From assembly GCF_021228295.1 (NCBI RefSeq), contig NZ_JAJQPD010000007.1:1-64000 (forward strand): 64,000 nt of DNA. Direction: 5' to 3'. Made by a program: the position numbers and the translations under genes. The notes under the pieces are model-generated. The model was not told where the DNA came from and made no database searches. It saw nothing but the letters and a program-made list of their open reading frames with translations. Source of the stretch: Agromyces humatus. GTDB taxonomy: Bacteria > Actinomycetota > Actinomycetes > Actinomycetales > Microbacteriaceae. How positions within the stretch are numbered: position 1 is the first letter of the stretch; each line of letters begins with the position of its first letter. Positions 1 to 7,575 of this stretch are shown in pieces.

Positions 1-183
1 TCCCTCCTCAACCCACCCAACCGCGGGTCGAGGAGCGCCGGCGCGAAGCGGCGACGCGTCTCGAGACCTGGACGGTCGCTCCGCTCCCTCCTCAACCCAC
101 CCAACCGCGGGTCGAGGAGCGCCGGCGCGAAGCGGCGACGCGTCTCGAGACCTGGACGGTCGCTCCGCTCCCTCCTCAACCCA
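1..183. repeat. 84-bp tandem repeat (two copies and start of a third) of the REP-like family
   Basis: Copies start at 1, 85 and 169; the first two are identical over 84 bp and the third stops after about 15 bp. Each holds the core GTCGAGGAGCG and the end GCGTCTCGAGACC seen in other repeats of this window. 84 bp is 28 codons, and the frame of the downstream aminotransferase stays open through all copies. Confidence 0.9.
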
Positions 184-1951
184 GCCCGGCGCTGTACGGC
201 TCGACGTGTCGGTCTTCGCCGAGGCGGTCGACGGAGGCGCCTGGCTCGACGGCGACGTCCTCGAGGAGCGGCTCGCGCTCGAGTCGCTCGACGCGGGAGC
301 GCGCGCCGCATGGATTGAACGTGGCACTCCGCGGCTGACCGCGAGCCGTGCCCTCGCGCAGTCGTCGCCGGCGACGGTGCCCGTCGGCATCGACGTCTGG
401 TACTCGCAGGCGCAGCGGCGCCCAGCATCCGAGCGACTCATCGTGGAAGGCGCCACGCGCGACGCCGACGGCGACTGGGTGATGCCGGCGCGCACACGAG
501 TCAGGGTACGGCTCGGCCACGCCGAAGCACCGCACCTGGTGCGCCCCGAGTATGCGGCGGGATGGCTCGCGGTGACCGAGGATCCGGCGGAGCTGCTGGG
601 TCTCGGCGCGAGTCCCGGCGCGGGTCCCGAGAAGCGTCCGGCGCCGCCGGGCGCTCCTCGACCAGCCGACGCCGCCGACCTGATCGCGCGACGCGATGCG
701 ACGTTCGCCGAGGTGCAGGAGCACTACTACGACGCCCCGCCGCAGATCGAACGCGGCTGGCGCGAACACCTCGTCGACACGTCGGGCCGCGTGTACCTCG
801 ACATGGTCAACAACGTCACGCCGCTCGGTCACGGACACCTCGGCGTCGCCGATGCCGTCGCCCGGCAGCTGCGTCGACTCAACACGAACTCCCGCTTCAA
901 CTACGGGTCCGTCGTCGAGTTCTCCGAACGGCTGGCGGAGCTGCTGCCCGACCCGCTCGACACCGTGTTCCTCGTGAACTCGGGTTCCGAGGCGGTCGAC
1001 CTCGCGCTTCGCGTCGCGCTCGCGGCCACCGGCCGGCGCGACGTCGTCTCGGTCGCCGAGGCCTACCACGGGTGGACCATCGGCTCCGATGCCGTGAGCA
1101 CCTCGATCGCCGACAACCCGAGCGCCCTCGAGTCCCGCCCCGACTGGGTGCACGTCGTCGACGCGCCGAACGCCTTCCGCGGCCGGCATCGAGGGGCGGA
1201 TGCCGCGCGCTACGCGCCCGAGGCCGCGCATCGAATCCACGAGCTGGCTGCCGCCGGTTCGCCGCCGGCCGCGTTCATCGCCGAGACGTTCTTCGGCAAC
1301 GCCGGGGGCATCCCGCTGCCCGCCGGCTACCTCGCCGAGGTCTACGCCGCCGTGCGCGAGACGGGCGGCCTGGCCATCGCCGACGAGGTGCAGGCGGGCT
1401 ACGGCCGGCTCGGCGAGTGGTTCTGGGGCTTCGAGCAGCAGGGCGTGGTTCCCGACATCGTCGCGGTCGCGAAGGCGATGGGCAACGGGTATCCGCTCGG
1501 CGCGGTCATCACGACACGCGAGATCGCCGCGCGATTCCGCACGCAGGGGTACTTCTTCTCGTCGACCGGAGGAAGCCCGGCATCGAGCATCGCAGGTCTC
1601 GCCGTGCTCGACGCGTACCGCGACCAGGGCGTGCAGCGGCACGCCGCCGCGGTCGGCGCATACCTGAAGTCACGGCTGCACGAGCTCGCCGCGCGGCACG
1701 CGCTCATCGGGGCCGTGCACGGTCTCGGGCTCTACCTCGGCGTGGAGTTCGTGCGCGACCGCGACACCCTCGAGCCCGCCACCGACGAGACCCGGGCGAT
1801 CTGCGACCGCCTGCTCGAACTCGGCGTCATCATGCAGCCAACCGGCGACCACCAGAACGTGCTCAAGACGAAACCGCCGCTCGTCATCGAGCGCGACAGT
1901 GCCGATTTCTTCGTGGCGATGCTCGATCGGGTGCTCACCGAAGGCTGGTGA
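2..1951 (+). CDS. Class III PLP-dependent aminotransferase, C-terminal part of a larger protein, 5' end outside window
   Basis: PLP-dependent transaminase of fold type I, class III. Seen: conserved substrate/cofactor segments NSGSEAVDLALR, EAYHGWT, the Asp motif IADEVQAGYGRLG, and the Schiff-base lysine in VAKAMGNGYPLG (codon at 1472). The aminotransferase domain begins near base 690. The roughly 150 residues before it are not aminotransferase; they end in a segment (RPEYAAGWLAVTEDPAELLGL, 540-605) that I recall from long actinobacterial fusions of an aminoglycoside-phosphotransferase-like domain with an aminotransferase. The first in-window start is GTG 206, but it has no clear ribosome binding site and the frame is open to base 2 through the tandem repeat, so I take this as 5'-partial. 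Substrate unknown; relatives act on omega-amines or phosphoethanolamine-like compounds. The linker at 623-663 is a repeat read in reverse. Confidence 0.8.
   Translation, partial: PSSTHPTAGRGAPARSGDASRDLDGRSAPSSTHPTAGRGAPARSGDASRDLDGRSAPSSTQPGAVRLDVSVFAEAVDGGAWLDGDVLEERLALESLDAGARAAWIERGTPRLTASRALAQSSPATVPVGIDVWYSQAQRRPASERLIVEGATRDADGDWVMPARTRVRVRLGHAEAPHLVRPEYAAGWLAVTEDPAELLGLGASPGAGPEKRPAPPGAPRPADAADLIARRDATFAEVQEHYYDAPPQIERGWREHLVDTSGRVYLDMVNNVTPLGHGHLGVADAVARQLRRLNTNSRFNYGSVVEFSERLAELLPDPLDTVFLVNSGSEAVDLALRVALAATGRRDVVSVAEAYHGWTIGSDAVSTSIADNPSALESRPDWVHVVDAPNAFRGRHRGADAARYAPEAAHRIHELAAAGSPPAAFIAETFFGNAGGIPLPAGYLAEVYAAVRETGGLAIADEVQAGYGRLGEWFWGFEQQGVVPDIVAVAKAMGNGYPLGAVITTREIAARFRTQGYFFSSTGGSPASSIAGLAVLDAYRDQGVQRHAAAVGAYLKSRLHELAARHALIGAVHGLGLYLGVEFVRDRDTLEPATDETRAICDRLLELGVIMQPTGDHQNVLKTKPPLVIERDSADFFVAMLDRVLTEGW
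623..663 (-). repeat. REP-like element, reverse orientation, in frame inside the aminotransferase linker
   Basis: Read on the minus strand it runs GGTCGAGGAGCGCCC ... CTTCTCGGGACC, matching the family core and end. It encodes the Gly/Pro-rich linker GPEKRPAPPGAPRPAD between the N-terminal region and the aminotransferase domain. Confidence 0.7.
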
Positions 1952-1956
1952 AGAGT

Positions 1957-1998
1957 GGGGTCTCGATACGGTCGGCGGCGCTCGCTACTCGACCACCG
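1957..1998 (-). repeat. REP-like element between genes
   Basis: Minus-strand reading gives GGTGGTCGAGTAGCGAGCG and then TATCGAGACCCC, the same ends as the other dispersed elements. It follows the aminotransferase stop by 6 bp. Confidence 0.7.
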
Positions 1999-2003
1999 GG
2001 GGA

Positions 2004-2225
2004 TCAGCCGAGCAGGTCGCGTACGGCCAGGCCCCATTCGAACCCGCACTCGCGGCAGTCGAAGATGGGGCCCTCATCGAGGGTGAGCGCGTCCTCGAGG
2101 TCGGTGGCCTCGACCTCGAAGTCGAGCGGGCCGAAGACGATCGCGCGAACGGACGAGGAATCGCACCGCGGGCACGGCTCGTCGAGCACCGGAACCGGCG
2201 TGTTCTGCTGCATCTGCTTCGTCAT
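2004..2225 (-). CDS. Small zinc-ribbon protein, unknown function
   Basis: A 73-residue acidic protein with two Cys pairs, CPRC near the N-terminus and CREC near the C-terminus, spaced as in a zinc ribbon (treble-clef-like) fold. No catalytic motif. I chose the ATG at 2225 (MTKQMQQN) because the Cys pair then lies about 20 residues in, as in similar small actinobacterial proteins; an upstream ATG at 2255 would add 10 residues, and neither has a good ribosome binding site. It faces the aminotransferase and is divergent from the DUF2207-like gene. Role unknown; RNA or protein contact is possible. Confidence 0.6.
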   Translation of the reverse strand: MTKQMQQNTPVPVLDEPCPRCDSSSVRAIVFGPLDFEVEATDLEDALTLDEGPIFDCRECGFEWGLAVRDLLG

Positions 2226-2334
2226 GGCACACACGGTACGCTCGGCCTCCGACATCCTCGGCAGCGCGTCCCGCGCGTCTCACGCAAGCCCGGCAGGGAG
2301 GCGCCGGCGGGCTCTCGATCCCTAGACTGGGCGC

Positions 2335-3483
2335 GTGCTCACCGCAGCAATCGTCTTCGGGCTCGCCCCCGCGGCCCTCATCCTCGTGCTCGGCATCGTC
2401 GCGCGCGGGGTCGCGACGCAGCACGTGACTCCGCGAGTGGTGCAGTACGCGCCCGAGCGCACCTCGACCGTGCTGCGCGATGCCCTGCTCGTCGAGGCCG
2501 ACCGGCGTGCGGCATCCGCTGCCCTCATCGATCTCGCGGTGAAGCGCAAGGTGCGACTGCTCGCCGGCAGCGATCGGCGCGACCCCATCGGCGTCGAGGT
2601 CGAACCGGCCGTCGTGTTCACGTCTGAAGAGCTGTCGCTGCTCGACGCGCTCTTCGGGGCCGACCACACCAGCACACGGGTGCGGCGATTCTCGAGCGAT
2701 CGACGCGCACTCACGGGCCGGCTGAAGACCCTGCTGCTCGGCACCGAAGACGCGCTCGCCCGCGACGGACTGATCGGCGAACGACGCGTCAGCTGGCCGG
2801 GCGGCGCACTGCGGGTGCTCGCCTACCTCGGCATGCTCGTCGAGGCGCTGCTGATCATGTTCGCGCTGCTCAACAACGCGTGGCCGGCGCTCATCATCAC
2901 CCTCATCGCGCTCGCCGGCACGATCGCGACCATCTTCGTCACGCCGCCCTGGTGGCGCAAGTACCTGCCGCCCGCGCAGGCCAAGCGCGAGCACCTCGCC
3001 GGACTGCGCCGATACCTCGCCCTCGCCGAGGCCGATCGGCTGCGGGCCCTGCAGTCGCCGGGCGGCGCGGAACTGCGAGCGGATGCCCCGGGCGCGGCCG
3101 TCCCCGCCGGTCAGGGCAATGGCGGGCCGGCGACGACGGGCTCCTCACTCCCCGGCTCGGCGGCGGGTTCGGCCGACGCACTCCACCCCTCCGAGGGGCC
3201 CCCGCCCACCGAGCCGCTCGCACGCTTCCACCTGCACGAGCGTCTGCTCCCCTACGCGGTGCTCTTCGGGCTCGAGCGCGAGTGGATCACGAAGCTGAGG
3301 CTCGAGGCCGCCGCCATCGGCACAGATGATGCTGACTTCGCCGCGGTGACGGTGAGTGTTGCCGACGCCCTCGACGCGGCCGGCGGCGCACTCGAGCTCA
3401 CCGCCTCGGTCGGTGATCTCGTCGACGGATCCGGTGAGGTCATCGAGGGCATCGGCGGCCTCTTCGAGGCATTCGGGCTGTAG
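2335..3483 (+). CDS. DUF2207-like membrane protein
   Basis: 382 residues from a GTG start. One N-terminal transmembrane helix (about residues 3-25) is followed by a soluble domain with the pattern typical of the C-terminal half of DUF2207 proteins (TSEELSLLDALFG, DGLI), then two close hydrophobic helices (about 160-205), PPWWRKYLP and HLAGLRRYLALAEADRL, a Gly/Ser/Pro-rich linker (about 250-290), and ARFHLHERLLPYAVLFGLEREW. The end is Gly-rich. DUF2207 proteins have no proven function. This protein lacks the large N-terminal extracytoplasmic domain of full-length members. Transcribed alone or with the hydrolase 82 bp downstream. Confidence 0.65.
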   Translation: MLTAAIVFGLAPAALILVLGIVARGVATQHVTPRVVQYAPERTSTVLRDALLVEADRRAASAALIDLAVKRKVRLLAGSDRRDPIGVEVEPAVVFTSEELSLLDALFGADHTSTRVRRFSSDRRALTGRLKTLLLGTEDALARDGLIGERRVSWPGGALRVLAYLGMLVEALLIMFALLNNAWPALIITLIALAGTIATIFVTPPWWRKYLPPAQAKREHLAGLRRYLALAEADRLRALQSPGGAELRADAPGAAVPAGQGNGGPATTGSSLPGSAAGSADALHPSEGPPPTEPLARFHLHERLLPYAVLFGLEREWITKLRLEAAAIGTDDADFAAVTVSVADALDAAGGALELTASVGDLVDGSGEVIEGIGGLFEAFGL

Positions 3484-3565
3484 GACCGCGCCGACCTCCC
3501 GACATGTTGCGTCGTCCGGTCGATCGCAGCGAACGGCGCGCGCTCGGTTGCGGCAGCATTGACCC

Positions 3566-4258
3566 ATGGGTGCTCTCGAGGAACCGATCACGATCGACGT
3601 CGACGGCTCCCCCGTCTCGGGCGTCTACGCGCGGCCCGTCGGCGCATCGACCACGATCGTCGTCGCACACGGGGCGGGTGCGGGAATGGAGCATCCGTTC
3701 CTCGCCGGTTTCACGCGCGCGCTGAACGACGACGGATTCGCGACGCTGCGCTTCAACTTCGCCTATCGCGAGGCGGGGCGCCGATTCCCCGATCGCCCCC
3801 CGGCCGCGATCGCCGCCTGGCGAGCGGTGACGGATGTCGCGACCGCGCGCGCGGCCGACGCCGGCAGCCCCGGCGAGCCGATCTGGGCGACCGGCAAGTC
3901 GTTCGGCGGGCGCATGGCGTCGATGGCCGTCGCCGAGGGCATGCCGGCCGCGGGACTGGTGTTCCTCGGGTACCCGCTGCATGCTCCCGGCAAGCCCGAC
4001 AAGCCGCGCGACGAACACCTGCCCGCGATCGCGGTGCCGATGCTGTTCCTGCAGGGCACCAACGACCCCTTCGCCACCCCGAACGAGCAGCTCGACGAGG
4101 TTGCGCGGCGCGTCGGTCCGAACGCGGTGGTGCAGTGGCTCGAGGGCGGCGGCCACTCGTTCGAGGTCAAGGGCGTGAAGCGGTCGGCCGCAGAGATCGG
4201 CGCGTCACTCGCCGCGCCGACGGCGGCGTTCGTGCGGGCGCACTCGCCGGTCGGGTAG
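3566..4258 (+). CDS. Alpha/beta hydrolase of the KANL3/Tex30 (dienelactone-hydrolase-like) type
   Basis: 230 residues, the full length of a single alpha/beta hydrolase domain. Seen: oxyanion region VVAHGAGAGMEHPF, nucleophile elbow GKSFGGRM (Ser about residue 112), acid in FLQGTNDPF, and catalytic His in EGGGHSFEV. These match the KANL3/Tex30-type family; the substrate is unknown. The start ATG at 3566 lies 18 bp after a possible -10, without a strong ribosome binding site. The last codons and stop (CCGGTCGGGTAG) are part of a REP-like element, so the element supplies the C-terminus. Confidence 0.8.
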   Translation: MGALEEPITIDVDGSPVSGVYARPVGASTTIVVAHGAGAGMEHPFLAGFTRALNDDGFATLRFNFAYREAGRRFPDRPPAAIAAWRAVTDVATARAADAGSPGEPIWATGKSFGGRMASMAVAEGMPAAGLVFLGYPLHAPGKPDKPRDEHLPAIAVPMLFLQGTNDPFATPNEQLDEVARRVGPNAVVQWLEGGGHSFEVKGVKRSAAEIGASLAAPTAAFVRAHSPVG

Positions 4259-4331
4259 CGACCGGCCGAGGAGGACGCGTATCGAGATCCGGTCGCGACG
4301 GGCCCCGATGCGGTCGCTTCGCGACCGACTC
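4248..4331. repeat. REP-like element overlapping the hydrolase stop, with a hairpin
   Basis: Starts GCCGGTCGGGTAGCGACC and continues GACGCGTATCGAGATCC; a short stem CGGTCGC/GCGACCG follows near 4311-4327. It lies between convergent genes and could act as a terminator. Confidence 0.55.
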
Positions 4332-4339
4332 GACTAACG

Positions 4340-5284
4340 TCAGGGCACGAGGATGATCTTGCCGCGCAATTCGCCGGCCTCGCTCTGCCGGTGCGCATCG
4401 GCCGCCTCGGCGAGCGGGTAGCGAGCGGCGATCTCGACGTCGAACTCGCCGTTCGCTGCCAGATCGGCGGCCAGCGGCACGGCGTCGATGCGCAACTGCT
4501 GCTCCTCGGGCGTGAGCGGGATCGGGTTGCCGCCGCTCCATGCCCGGATGCCGAGCTCGGCGGCACGCGCCCCGAGCACGATCGTGCCGATGCGATCGGG
4601 GTCGGCGACGAGCTGCTTCGACACCTCGATCGCCTCGTCGGTGCCGGCTCCGTCGAGTGCGACGTCGACCCCGTTCGGCGCAACGGCACGTACGCGGTCG
4701 GCGAGGCCCGGACCATAGGAGATCGGGATCGCGCCGAGCTCGCGCACACGGGCGTGGTTCGGCTCGCTCGCGGTCGCGATGATCGTCGCGCCGAGCCGGC
4801 GCGCGAGTTGGATCGCCGCCTGGCCGACGGCGCCCGAGCCGCCGTGCAGCAGGAACGTGTCGCCCTCGCTCACCCCGAGCGACGTGAGCACCTGGTGCGC
4901 CGTGGCGACCGGGATGGGCAGCGCTGCCGCGGTCTCCCAGCCGAGCGCTGCGGGCTTGCGGGCGAGCTTCGCGGCGGGGGCGAGCACCTCGGTCGCGTAG
5001 GCGCCCTTGGCGCCGGACACGATGACCTCGTCGCCGATGACCCAGTCGCCGACACCGTCGCCGACGGCGATGACGACCCCCGCGGCATCCGAACCGATGC
5101 GACGCGGAGCGGTGATCGCACCCGATGCGCGGCGACCCGAGCGGATCTTCCAGTCGATCGGGTTGACACCGACGGCACGCACCTCGACGAGCACCTGGCC
5201 GGCGCCCGGGGTCTCGCGTTCGATCTCGCGGAATTCGAGGACCTCGGGATCGCCGAAGGCGTCGTACTCGATGGCGTGGGGCAT
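4340..5284 (-). CDS. NADP-dependent quinone oxidoreductase-like (MDR family, zeta-crystallin type)
   Basis: 314 residues. Medium-chain dehydrogenase/reductase without catalytic or structural zinc cysteines, as in quinone oxidoreductases. Seen: N-terminal GroES-like domain (EVRAVGVNPIDWKIRSG), then the Rossmann domain with LLHGGSGAVGQAAIQLARRLGA and the substrate/cofactor region ending in AEAADAHRQSEAGELRGKIILVP, the usual family C-terminus. Probably reduces quinones or enones with NADPH in the cytosol. The ATG at 5284 (MPHAIEYDAFG) is chosen because the family begins there; the open frame further upstream has no homologous content. Divergent from the molybdopterin oxidoreductase gene (95 bp between starts), so both promoters lie in that gap. 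Confidence 0.85.
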   Translation of the reverse strand: MPHAIEYDAFGDPEVLEFREIERETPGAGQVLVEVRAVGVNPIDWKIRSGRRASGAITAPRRIGSDAAGVVIAVGDGVGDWVIGDEVIVSGAKGAYATEVLAPAAKLARKPAALGWETAAALPIPVATAHQVLTSLGVSEGDTFLLHGGSGAVGQAAIQLARRLGATIIATASEPNHARVRELGAIPISYGPGLADRVRAVAPNGVDVALDGAGTDEAIEVSKQLVADPDRIGTIVLGARAAELGIRAWSGGNPIPLTPEEQQLRIDAVPLAADLAANGEFDVEIAARYPLAEAADAHRQSEAGELRGKIILVP

Positions 5285-5379
5285 GTCGAACCTCTCTCGT
5301 CGGGTCAGTGGCACGTCATCCCAGCTTCGCACGGCGAAGTTCGAAGCCCGCCCGCAGCCAGTCGTCGTACGCTGAGCGC

Positions 5380-7113
5380 ATGCCCGAGACGAGCGGCACC
5401 TCACGCGGTTGGCTGCTGCCCGCCGTCGCGGGTGTCGCATCGGTCGCGTTCGGAGCCGGGCTCGGCGAACTCGCGGCCGCCATCGTGGCGCCCGCCTCGA
5501 GTCCGTTCGTGGTCGTCGGGTCGCTGCTGATCGATCTCGCGCCGTCGTGGGCGAAGGATGCCGCGATCGCGCTCTTCGGCACGGCCGACAAGGCCGCACT
5601 GCTCATCGGCATCGGGCTCGTGCTCGTGGCCGTCGCCGGCGCCGCCGGGGTGCTCGAGGCGCGGCGACCACCGTGGGGTCGGGTGCTCGTGGGACTCATC
5701 GGCGTGGTCGGCGCGGTGGCCGCCGCGACCCGCGCGAATGCGACGATGCTCGCTGTCGTGCCGTCGGCCGTCGCCGCGATCGGCGCCGTGCTCGCGTTGC
5801 AGTTCCTCGTGCGGCGCCTGCTCGTCGCCGGTCGAGGAGCGCCCGACGAAGAAGGCAACTCCCCCGCCGGTCGAGGAGCGCCCGACGAAGAAGGCATCTC
5901 CCCCGCCGGTCGAGGAGCGCCCGGCCAAGAAGGCAACTCCCCCGCCGGTCGAGGAGCGCCCGACGAAGGAGGACGCGTCTCGAGACACGAAGCTCCGTCG
6001 ACTGATCTCGACACGCTCGCTGCGCGGACTCCTCGACCGGCGGAAGTCGACCGGCGGCGCTTTCTCGGCTGGGCCGGCGGCGCTGCGGCACTCGGCGCCC
6101 TCGCCGCGTTCGGCGGCTACGCCCTGCAGGCGGGCACCCGGGCCGTCACCGCGATCCGCGACTCGATCACCCTCCCCCGCGCGGCGACGAGGGCGACCGT
6201 GCCCGCTTCTGCCGAGCTCGGCATCGACGGCCTCACGCCCGTGGTCACGCCGAACGCCGAGTTCTACCGCATCGACACCGCGCTCGCGGTGCCGGCCGTC
6301 GACCCCGAGACGTGGAGCCTGCGCATCCACGGCCTCGTCGAGCGCGACCTGACCGTCACCTGGGACGAACTGCTCGCGCTCCCCCTCGATGAGAGCGTCA
6401 CGACCCTCGCGTGCGTGTCGAACGAGGTCGGCGGCGACCTCATCGGCACCGCGGTGTGGCTGGGCTACCCGATCCGCGAGCTGCTGGCGCGAGCCGCGCC
6501 GACCGCCGACGCCGACATGGTGCTCTCGCGCAGCGTCGACGGCTTCACCGCGTCGACGCCGCTGTCGGTCTTGCAGGACGACCGCAACGCGATCCTCGCC
6601 GTCGGCATGAACGGCGAGCCGCTCCCCGCCGAGCACGGCTTCCCGGTGCGCATGGTCGTGCCGGGACTGTACGGGTACGTGTCGGCCACGAAGTGGGTCG
6701 TCGATCTCGAGGTCACCCGTTTCGACGCGGCATCCGCCTACTGGACCGATCGCGGCTGGAGCGAACGCGGCCCGATCAAGCTGCAGTCCCGCATCGACGT
6801 GCCTCGGCAGGGCCGGCCGGTCGCCGCCGACAACGCGGTGATCGCGGGTGTCGCGTGGCACCAGCACGTCGGCATCGCCGGCGTCGAGGTGCAGCTCGAC
6901 GCCGGCGAATGGCGGGAGGCGACCCTGGCGACGGCGATCTCCGACGACACGTGGGTGCAGTGGCACTACGAATGGGCGGATGCCACGTCGGGGACCCACA
7001 CCGTTCGCGTGCGCGCCATCAGCGCCGACGGCGAGGTGCAGACCGCCGAGCGCGTCGGCGTCGTGCCCGACGGCGCGACCGGCCTGCACGAGCGCACCTT
7101 CGACGTGAGTTGA
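5380..7113 (+). CDS. Membrane-anchored molybdopterin-dependent oxidoreductase (sulfite oxidase fold)
   Basis: 577 residues. Residues 1-150 hold about five hydrophobic helices, a membrane anchor. Residues 150-205 are a linker made of in-frame repeats (separate entry). Next come RRRFLGWAGGAAALGALAAFGGYAL, a Tat-like twin-Arg stretch plus helix, then the Moco domain with the cysteine ligand in TTLACVSNEVGGDLIG, and ARAAPTADADMVLSRSVDGF, HGFPVRMVVPGLYGYVSATKWV, typical of YedY/SoxC relatives. The C-terminal MoCo dimerisation domain ends with VRVRAISADGEVQTAERV. Probably oxidises or reduces a periplasmic-side S- or N-oxide; substrate unknown. The start ATG at 5380 is chosen over upstream codons because the preceding residues are a basic stretch unlike any signal. 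Confidence 0.85.
   Translation: MPETSGTSRGWLLPAVAGVASVAFGAGLGELAAAIVAPASSPFVVVGSLLIDLAPSWAKDAAIALFGTADKAALLIGIGLVLVAVAGAAGVLEARRPPWGRVLVGLIGVVGAVAAATRANATMLAVVPSAVAAIGAVLALQFLVRRLLVAGRGAPDEEGNSPAGRGAPDEEGISPAGRGAPGQEGNSPAGRGAPDEGGRVSRHEAPSTDLDTLAARTPRPAEVDRRRFLGWAGGAAALGALAAFGGYALQAGTRAVTAIRDSITLPRAATRATVPASAELGIDGLTPVVTPNAEFYRIDTALAVPAVDPETWSLRIHGLVERDLTVTWDELLALPLDESVTTLACVSNEVGGDLIGTAVWLGYPIRELLARAAPTADADMVLSRSVDGFTASTPLSVLQDDRNAILAVGMNGEPLPAEHGFPVRMVVPGLYGYVSATKWVVDLEVTRFDAASAYWTDRGWSERGPIKLQSRIDVPRQGRPVAADNAVIAGVAWHQHVGIAGVEVQLDAGEWREATLATAISDDTWVQWHYEWADATSGTHTVRVRAISADGEVQTAERVGVVPDGATGLHERTFDVS
5827..5986 (+). repeat. 39-bp tandem REP-like units in frame inside the molybdopterin oxidoreductase
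   Basis: Units start at 5827, 5866, 5905 and 5944, each beginning GCCGGTCGAGGAGCGCCC; the last ends GACGCGTCTCGAGACAC, the family end. 39 bp is 13 codons and gives repeats of AGRGAPDEEGNSP. The units differ by a few bases (AAC/ATC, GAC/GGC). Confidence 0.92.
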
Positions 7114-7575
7114 GTGACCCGCGGCCCGTTCTGGCCGGCCTACGGGTTCTGCTTCGCCGCCGTCTGATCGCCCTGGCCCAGCGAGCGACGAGAGACCGAT
7201 GCGCTTCGGGTGGAATGCCGGAGAATCCGAGATCCCTCGCATCACGCCGTCCGAGCATGGATGACCGACACGGCGCGGACTTGTCCTCAACACCTGCGTC
7301 GGAAGCCCACCCATTGCACGTTCGCGCCGCACCCGGTTCAGCCTCGCGCACACCGGAGAGAATCTCTCCAGAGGCGCGGGCACTTGGGCACTTGGGCACT
7401 TGGGCACTTGGGCACTTGGGCACTTGGGCACTTGGGCACTGGGCACTTGGGCACTTGGGCACTTGGGCACCGCCTGGTGAAAGGCCCACCTCGTTGCGAC
7501 GCGTCGAGCTGAGACGCGGCGAGAGAACGGGACGAGAGCGGGAACGATGGCGGCGGCTCTGGAAGAGAGGCTGGG
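7114..7575. other. 462-bp gene-free stretch with an octanucleotide repeat
   Basis: No open frame here looks like a real protein on either strand and no RNA fold is obvious. The main content is the GGGCACTT array at 7378-7470. The rest may hold the promoter of the ribbon-helix-helix gene at 7576, but I cannot point to convincing -35/-10 boxes. Confidence 0.6.
7378..7470. repeat. Octanucleotide tandem array, unit GGGCACTT
   Basis: Seven perfect units (7378-7433), one unit lacking its last T (7434-7440), three perfect units (7441-7464) and a partial unit. It ends about 105 bp before the next start codon. Confidence 0.95.

Noticed and set aside
176-1642. Long open frame (488 codons) on the minus strand over the aminotransferase
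   Set aside because: Mirror of third-position GC in the real gene; Arg/His-rich with no domain.
7378-7470. CRISPR-like array
   Set aside because: Units are 8 bp with no spacers.
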